DNA from: an uncultured Collinsella sp. | GTDB taxonomy: Bacteria > Actinomycetota > Coriobacteriia > Coriobacteriales > Coriobacteriaceae | Length of the DNA stretch: 64,000 bases | NCBI GenBank assembly: GCA_947001705.1 | Contig: CAMQHT010000007.1 | Location: 1 to 64,000, forward strand | Reading direction: 5' to 3' | Part shown: piece by piece, positions 59,241-64,000 of the stretch | Layout of the letters: every line of letters starts with the position of its first letter | Numbering within the stretch: position 1 is the stretch's first letter | Notes under the pieces: generated by a model | Told to the model about the DNA's origin: nothing | The model's database searches: none | What the model saw: only the letters and a program-made list of their open reading frames with translations | Translations under genes and position numbers: made by a program

Positions 59241-62219
59241 ATGAGCAACGTCACGCATCAATACGCCCTCATCGGGGACACGTTATTCCAATTCAAGAAA
59301 GCAATCTCTCATGTATCGGAGCCGCAAAGTCAAATCGTCATCTGCAGCAACGGTCCAGACATCCGTTACGCGACGCTCGAAGAATGGGAGAAAGCTGGCA
59401 GATCTTTCGACAAACGGGCACAGGCCGAGGGCATCGTCACCAGCGCGAGCCCAGCGCGCGACAAACTCGAGTTCTTTCGCAATCTCTTTACTGGCCGCAA
59501 AGATGTTTACGCTCATGGATACCGCAGAAAAGACGGGGGAATCGGCTATGCACCCGCCTGCGCAAATGAATGGAAGTCAGGCACTTGTCCCAAAGCGAGC
59601 CATCAGAAAGTCAAATGCGCGGAATGCGGCAGCCGCATCTTCCCCGAGTTGAGCGACGCCGCGATCATCGACCATTTCAGGGGCAATGACGACAGGCTTC
59701 GAGACGTCATAGGTCAATATGTTCTCGATAAAGACAGCAACACAAAAGTCCTGGTCATCGATTTTGACGGAGCCGATTGGAAAGAAGCGACCAATGCCAT
59801 TCGGCTTGTCGCAAAAAGCCATGGAATCGATGCTGCCGTTGAGCGATCGAGATCAGGCAATGGCGCACATGTCTGGTTTTTCTTCCTAGAGCTCACCAAC
59901 GCAAAGACTGCCCGAGATTTTGGAAGCAGCCTGATCGCCGAAGCGGCGATGCTCAACAAGACGATCACCTTCGAAGCTTTTGACCGAATGCTGCCCGCGC
60001 AGTCCACCATTCCCGAGGGCGGCTTCGGAAATCTCATAGCGCTACCCTTTCAAGGAAAAGCGCAGCGAAAAGGGAACAGTGTATTTGTTGACGAGCAATT
60101 TGAGCCCTTTCCCGATCAATGGCTCTACCTTTCGCAAATCCAGTTAATCCCGCGCGTGACGGTGCAAAGTCTGATTGAGAGCATCGATAATAGACCGCAT
60201 GGAATAGCGGCTACGGCGGCGGCAAACACCACTGCGCCACATTCCCAGAGGCCGCGAAAGCGGCTCCCGCTCACGCCACGGGACTTCCCATCATCGCTGC
60301 CCGTCACGCAAGCCGATATGCTCTACATCCCCGAAAAGTCTCTGAGTCCAGCAGCTCAAATGGAAGTCCGCAGGCTTGCAACGTTTGCCAACCCGGAATT
60401 CTTCCGGGCGCAATCTATGCATCAATCAGTATTCGGCAAACCGCGGTACATAGACCTCAGCGAACTTAGAGATGGCTGCGTCGCGATTCCCAGAGGCTGC
60501 AAGGCTCAACTAGAACGGTTGCTTCAAGAAGCCGGCGTTTCTAGCCACTATTCAGACAAGCGTAAGTCGGGCAATCCAATCGTTATGACATTTAAAGGAA
60601 CTCTTCGCCCTGAACAGCAAATTGCAGCTGAACAGATGCTCGGCCATGAAGACGGGATCATGTCTGCACCGACGGGTTTCGGTAAAACCATCATCGGGGC
60701 CTATCTTATTGCTGCTATCGGTCTTCCAACGCTCGTCATCGTTCCCAAGACCGCGCTCATTGCCCAATGGAAATCCCAGCTCGAACGATTTCTCGACATC
60801 ACTGACAACAGGGAGCCCGTCCGAACCCCAAAAGGAAGAATCAGCAAAAGGCAGCCTCCGCTCATTGGGCAAATCGGAGGAGGCAAGACCGCCATAAGTC
60901 GTCTCATCGATATTGCTTCATTCCAGTCACTATCCGGCAAGGATCACCAGACCGGGGAGCCAATAGCCAAGGAGCTCGTTCGTGATTACGGCCTCATCAT
61001 CTGTGACGAATGTCACCATGCGGCCGCGCCACAGCTTGAGCTTGTCCTCAAGTCCGCTCCAGCCAAATATGTATATGGCCTTTCCGCGACACCTGAGCGT
61101 TCGGACGGACTCACACGGGCACTCTCGATGCTCTGCGGCCCGCTTCGCCATGTCGTCGATCCAAAAACGCAAGCAATCCAACAGGGGATTCAGCGCGTCG
61201 TTAGACCGCGTTTTACCGGAGTTCGGCTACCCGCCTACGAGCCAGGGGCATCCTTTAATCAAATTCTCGATCTCCTGTGTGCACACGCCGCAAGAAACGA
61301 AGCAATTGTCAACGACGCCCTCGAGACCGCATCAAACGGTCGACATCCGCTTGTGCTATCAAAAAGGAAGAAGCATGCCGAAGAGCTATGCAGGCTACTT
61401 CAAAGCCGCGGACACGATCCTATACTCTTAACCGGAGAAATCGATGCCAAAGAAAGAAAAGCAATGCTGAACAGCCTTCCCGGCTTCGAGCATGAGCATC
61501 GAATCATCGTCGCGACCGAAAGCCTTCTGGGCGAGGGCTTCGATCTGTCTTACCTTGACACGCTACTCATTGCCACACCGATATCTTGGGACGGTAGCAT
61601 AACGCAGCAGGCAGGCAGGCTTCATAGAAGTCACGAGGGCAAGCAGCGGGTTGAAATATTCGACTACGTTGATCTGTCGATACCCATGCTTGCGCGCATG
61701 TACCAGAAGAGACTCAAGACCTACGCCAAGCTGGGATATGAAGTCTTTGCAGCAAATGACAACAAACGGGCCGATCGAAACATCCTCGTCAGGTCGGCAG
61801 AGGCCGTGGAGTCCTTAGCGGATGACATCGCGAGCGCAACGAAAAGCATTTTTATTGCCGCGCCCTACGCATCCGCCACATGCCTCGCGAAGCTCGCTGC
61901 CGCGCTTACGAGCGCTACTGCCCGTGGGATTGCCCTTGAGGTTTCAATTGCCTCAACTCCGCGCGATGACGTGAAAGCGATTTTTGCCGAGATGAACGTC
62001 GACTATTCCATCAAAGCCGAAGGGCGCCTGTGCGCGTCAGTAATTGACGAGAAAATCGTCTGGTACGGAACTGTTCCATTACTGGCTTTCCCTAAGAAAG
62101 AGGACTGCAGCATTCGTTTTAAAAACAGCGAAGTCGCAGCCGAGCTTTTGAGCGAAATCCAACGAAGAGACGGACCGGAGGCCGCAGCAACGAACGGGAC
62201 GCCCCAGCAGCCGCGATGA
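59241..62219 (+). CDS. TOTE-type archaeo-eukaryotic primase / SF2 helicase protein
   Basis: 992 residues (an in-frame ATG 27 bases upstream is the alternative; AAGGA before 59241 decides). Domains in order: N-terminal module; zinc-ribbon region (GYAPACANEW, TCPKAS, CAECGSR, about residues 95-135); archaeo-eukaryotic primase domain (IDFDG near 172, ERSRSGNGAHVWFF near 200, GGFGNLIALPFQGKAQRKGN near 255); DEAD/DEAH helicase (APTGFGKT near 475, CDECHHA near 590, QQAGRLHR near 790); and a C-terminal phospholipase-D-like domain (APYAS, VIDEKIVWYG). In that last domain the HxK of the nuclease motif is not present. TOTE systems are predicted mobile or conflict systems. The gene's last codons lie in a repeat arm. 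Confidence 0.85.
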   Translation: MSNVTHQYALIGDTLFQFKKAISHVSEPQSQIVICSNGPDIRYATLEEWEKAGRSFDKRAQAEGIVTSASPARDKLEFFRNLFTGRKDVYAHGYRRKDGGIGYAPACANEWKSGTCPKASHQKVKCAECGSRIFPELSDAAIIDHFRGNDDRLRDVIGQYVLDKDSNTKVLVIDFDGADWKEATNAIRLVAKSHGIDAAVERSRSGNGAHVWFFFLELTNAKTARDFGSSLIAEAAMLNKTITFEAFDRMLPAQSTIPEGGFGNLIALPFQGKAQRKGNSVFVDEQFEPFPDQWLYLSQIQLIPRVTVQSLIESIDNRPHGIAATAAANTTAPHSQRPRKRLPLTPRDFPSSLPVTQADMLYIPEKSLSPAAQMEVRRLATFANPEFFRAQSMHQSVFGKPRYIDLSELRDGCVAIPRGCKAQLERLLQEAGVSSHYSDKRKSGNPIVMTFKGTLRPEQQIAAEQMLGHEDGIMSAPTGFGKTIIGAYLIAAIGLPTLVIVPKTALIAQWKSQLERFLDITDNREPVRTPKGRISKRQPPLIGQIGGGKTAISRLIDIASFQSLSGKDHQTGEPIAKELVRDYGLIICDECHHAAAPQLELVLKSAPAKYVYGLSATPERSDGLTRALSMLCGPLRHVVDPKTQAIQQGIQRVVRPRFTGVRLPAYEPGASFNQILDLLCAHAARNEAIVNDALETASNGRHPLVLSKRKKHAEELCRLLQSRGHDPILLTGEIDAKERKAMLNSLPGFEHEHRIIVATESLLGEGFDLSYLDTLLIATPISWDGSITQQAGRLHRSHEGKQRVEIFDYVDLSIPMLARMYQKRLKTYAKLGYEVFAANDNKRADRNILVRSAEAVESLADDIASATKSIFIAAPYASATCLAKLAAALTSATARGIALEVSIASTPRDDVKAIFAEMNVDYSIKAEGRLCASVIDEKIVWYGTVPLLAFPKKEDCSIRFKNSEVAAELLSEIQRRDGPEAAATNGTPQQPR

Positions 62220-62275
62220 AATAGGGGCTGTTTTGGCGGATCGGCCGCTGACCAATCCCTATTCCACCGCAACTT
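62208..62275. repeat. hairpin repeat, CCGCAACTT family, copy 3
   Basis: The left arm AGCCGCGATGAAATAGGG includes the stop codon of the primase-helicase gene; the right arm is CCCTATTCCACCGCAACTT. It is positioned as a 3' hairpin between convergent genes. Confidence 0.7.
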
Positions 62276-62287
62276 AGAAATCGGCAA

Positions 62288-62596
62288 TCAGCCCTGCGGG
62301 CCCTGAAACAGTTCCTCATGTGAGCCCATTCTCACCAGCCGGATCACCGGATTAGTCTTATGCGGCAGATAGAGAACGACCACATCGACCAAGCCATCGG
62401 ATAGATGGAAATCGATGTGGCCGTTGTAATTGCCGCCCGGGTTCGAAAGCTCGTGGGCACCATATTCCGCAGGAAGCGAGCCGTGAGCCGCCAGCTCTGC
62501 GACTGCCGCCTTAAACTCGGTTTTTAACTGCGGATGGATGCGCATCGTCCGCTTGTAATCCGCCTTAAACTGAGCCTCGACTTTAATCTCAAACAT
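62288..62596 (-). CDS. YafQ family RNase toxin
   Basis: A 102-residue RelE-superfamily toxin of the YafQ type, a ribosome-dependent mRNA endonuclease by family knowledge. Features are FKADYKRTMRIHPQ, the NYNGHIDFHLS segment and the C-terminal VIRLVRMGSHEELF with the conserved HxxLF ending (catalytic His). It begins two bases after the antitoxin stop, so the pair is translationally coupled. Confidence 0.9.
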   Translation of the reverse strand: MFEIKVEAQFKADYKRTMRIHPQLKTEFKAAVAELAAHGSLPAEYGAHELSNPGGNYNGHIDFHLSDGLVDVVVLYLPHKTNPVIRLVRMGSHEELFQGPQG

Positions 62597-62598
62597 CG

Positions 62599-62898
62599 CT
62601 AGTCCTCATCGAGGAACGACATCAGATCATCCACGCTATCGAACGACGGGCTTTCATCTGGCAGGATCCCCAACTCATGAGCCTCGGCAATCACCATGGC
62701 ACGCCTCGTTGCCTCGTTGGGAACTTCGGATCGACCCACGATCTCAAACGGAATCTTCTGCTGGTTTACAAGCTGCCGAACAGCAAGGTTGAGATACGAA
62801 TTGAGACTCAGGCCAACCGAATCCAAAAATTCAGTCGCCTGTTCCTTGAGCCCCTCTTCAATGCGAACCGTCGTAGGCTTAACCGTTGCAGTAGGCAT
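62599..62898 (-). CDS. RelB/DinJ family antitoxin
   Basis: 99 residues. The N-terminal ribbon-helix-helix (TTVRIEEGLKEQATEFLDSVGLSLNSYLNLAVRQLV) binds DNA as a dimer. The acidic C-terminal part (SPSFDSVDDLMSFLDED) would wrap the toxin. AGGAGG precedes the ATG. It is the first gene of the pair, with an operator directly upstream containing repeated GCATCAGTAT half-sites. Confidence 0.93.
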   Translation of the reverse strand: MPTATVKPTTVRIEEGLKEQATEFLDSVGLSLNSYLNLAVRQLVNQQKIPFEIVGRSEVPNEATRRAMVIAEAHELGILPDESPSFDSVDDLMSFLDED

Positions 62899-62923
62899 AC
62901 GCGACCTCCTCGCCTCGTCTTTT

Positions 62924-62977
62924 GCATCAGTATACCCAGTTTAGATAGCATACTGATGTTAAATAGCATCAGTATGC
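62924..62977 (-). promoter_or_regulatory. DinJ-type operator with three half-sites
   Basis: GCATCAGTATAC (62,924), GCATACTGATG (62,948) and CATCAGTATGC (62,967). The last two form an 11-bp-arm palindrome with an 8-base spacer. This is a likely cooperative binding site for the DinJ-YafQ complex. Confidence 0.75.
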
Positions 62978-63010
62978 CGTTCATATTACTATAACAACAG
63001 TCACAGCACC

Positions 63011-63769
63011 CTACATCAGCCCGCTGAGCGCAATGTCAACGGCCTCGTTGAGGTCATCGGTAATGTGCACCAGCTCCGGATCGAGCGGACTGATCATGCC
63101 GGCGTCCATCACCGGACCGTTGAGCCAGTCGAACAGGCCCTGCCAGTACTCGCTGCCCACCAGCACGAGCGGCATGCGCTTGACCTTGTGCGTTTGCACC
63201 AGCGTGAGAACCTCGAACATCTCGTCGAGCGTGCCAAAGCCGCCGGGAAATACGATTGCGCCCGAGCTGTACTTAACGAACATGGTTTTGCGCACAAAGA
63301 AGTAGCGGAAGTCCATGCCGAGGTTCACGTATTTGTTGAGCCCGTGCTCGTGCGGCAATTCAATGCCTAGGCCAACTGACTTGCCGTTGACACTCGCTGC
63401 TCCCCTGTTGGCCGCTTCCATGATGCCGGGGCCGCCACCGGTGATGACCGCCACGCCACGTTGCGCGATCTTGCGCCCGACGGTGCGCGCCGCCTTGTAG
63501 AGCGGATCGGTCTTGGGCGTGCGGGCGCTACCGAAGATGGTCACCGCAGGTCCAAGCTCAGCAAGTGCGCCAAAGCCATCGACAAACTCTGCCTGAATTC
63601 GCAGCACGCGCCAGGGGTCGGCGTGCAGCCAGTCAGTCGACTCCTCGGGCGCCAGCAGGTTGGCGTAGGTGTTGTCCTTAGGAATCATGGGGCCGCGCAT
63701 GACCACGGGGCCGCGGCGGTACGTCTCGTCGTAGGCAGGCTCGCCCTCGACGTTCTCATTCTTAATCAT
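63011..63769 (-). CDS. LOG family / TIGR00730 Rossmann-fold protein
   Basis: 252 residues with the hallmark GGGPGIMEAANRGA near residue 113 and PGGFGTLDEMFEVL near 175. These match the LOG family, known for cytokinin-type nucleotide phosphoribohydrolases (often mis-annotated as lysine decarboxylases). The bacterial role may be nucleotide 5'-monophosphate hydrolysis. AGGAGTACCC precedes the ATG. The N-terminal 45 residues (RRGPVVMRGPMIPKDN) are extra relative to short LOG proteins, as in many actinobacterial members. Confidence 0.9.
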   Translation of the reverse strand: MIKNENVEGEPAYDETYRRGPVVMRGPMIPKDNTYANLLAPEESTDWLHADPWRVLRIQAEFVDGFGALAELGPAVTIFGSARTPKTDPLYKAARTVGRKIAQRGVAVITGGGPGIMEAANRGAASVNGKSVGLGIELPHEHGLNKYVNLGMDFRYFFVRKTMFVKYSSGAIVFPGGFGTLDEMFEVLTLVQTHKVKRMPLVLVGSEYWQGLFDWLNGPVMDAGMISPLDPELVHITDDLNEAVDIALSGLM

Positions 63770-63792
63770 GGGTACTCCTATCGAGAAAAAGA

Positions 63793-63833
63793 AAAACGGG
63801 CGGGGTCGACGCTATGCGTCAAACACCCGCCCG
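63793..63833 (-). terminator. terminator for a minus-strand gene entering from the right edge
   Basis: On the minus strand CGGGCGGGTG...CCCGCCCG then TTTTTCTTTTT. It lies 24 bases ahead of the LOG gene start and terminates whatever lies beyond. Confidence 0.75.
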
Positions 63834-63882
63834 AGCATCAACTATTCGGTATGGTACCCACGATGCATCAAGCACTTACAAG

Positions 63883-63999
63883 CTATCGGTCAGCGGTCGC
63901 GCAGCCGGTGTCAACGAATGTGACGACCGGCTGGCGCCCGACCATTGCCGTTGCCCACGCTCTGCAAGCGTGTCTGTCGCCCTTAGTAATCCACCGCGG
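63883..63999 (-). CDS. probable C-terminal end of a gene cut by the window edge
   Basis: A frame open from the window end to TAG at 63,883 (38 codons) encodes a peptide with WATAMVGRQPVVTFVDTGC. It has G/C-rich third positions and is followed 50 bases later by a terminator. Another frame is also open, so the call is tentative. No family was recognised. Confidence 0.35.
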   Translation of the reverse strand, partial: PRWITKGDRHACRAWATAMVGRQPVVTFVDTGCATADR

Positions 64000-64000
64000 C

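Noticed and set aside
1..64000. CRISPR arrays
   Set aside because: No set of regularly spaced identical repeats with unique spacers was found; the repeats present are scattered palindromes or single tandem duplications.

Overview
The window looks like chromosomal DNA of a gut actinobacterium of the Coriobacteriia, most likely Collinsella or a close relative. This is inferred from the high GC content and strong G/C bias at third codon positions, the mix of Gram-positive and anaerobe-type genes, and the many short palindromic intergenic repeats. No rRNA, tRNA, phage or CRISPR array was seen. About half of the window is ordinary housekeeping sequence and the rest is defence or repeat-rich accessory sequence.

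Left part (1-14,200): trpS, an MGMT-like gene with a suspicious homopolymer at its start, a DegV protein, a MarR regulator, a B3/B4-domain protein, pckA, a lactate permease, a flippase-like membrane protein, a metallophosphoesterase, an NhaP2-type antiporter, and a DUF3800 gene set between two similar RNA-like hairpin elements. Several interspersed palindromic repeat families occupy the gaps.

Centre-left (14,200-30,600, all minus strand): a type 1 BREX phage-defence operon in the order brxA, brxB, brxC, pglX (N-terminal part), a small HEPN-like gene, pglX (C-terminal part), pglZ, brxL, then two unrecognised genes of 454 and 63 codons. The pglX methyltransferase is divided into two polypeptides at a position where relatives are continuous. 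The HEPN-like gene lies in the gap and is tightly coupled to the first half. The variable region of PglX and the HEPN gene form one AT-richer block. brxA begins at a run of ten G, which could switch the whole operon on and off. These are the strongest candidates for something undescribed.

Centre (30,600-42,800): an orphan antitoxin-like gene with a palindromic operator, serC-serA followed by a shortened DUF1015 gene (serine biosynthesis neighbourhood), a PD-(D/E)xK-like protein, an M20 peptidase, two tandem histidine phosphatases, a nitroreductase, a frameshifted DUF308 gene, a YaiI-family gene, a 10-TM metal exporter with a His-rich loop, and a DEDD exonuclease.

Right part (42,800-64,000): a second PD-(D/E)xK-like gene placed between two inverted-repeat elements; an ArsR-controlled metal efflux module (regulator, HMA chaperone, P1B ATPase) with three related operators; a DtxR/MntR regulator; a Cof-type HAD phosphatase; an Uup-like ABC-F protein; a pstSCAB phosphate-uptake operon in which pstA has an in-frame amber codon; a Sapep dipeptidase; a HAD phosphatase; a second DegV protein; a TOTE-type primase-helicase next to a MITE-like element; a DinJ-YafQ toxin-antitoxin pair; and a LOG-family protein. 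The right edge probably cuts the last codons of a further minus-strand gene.
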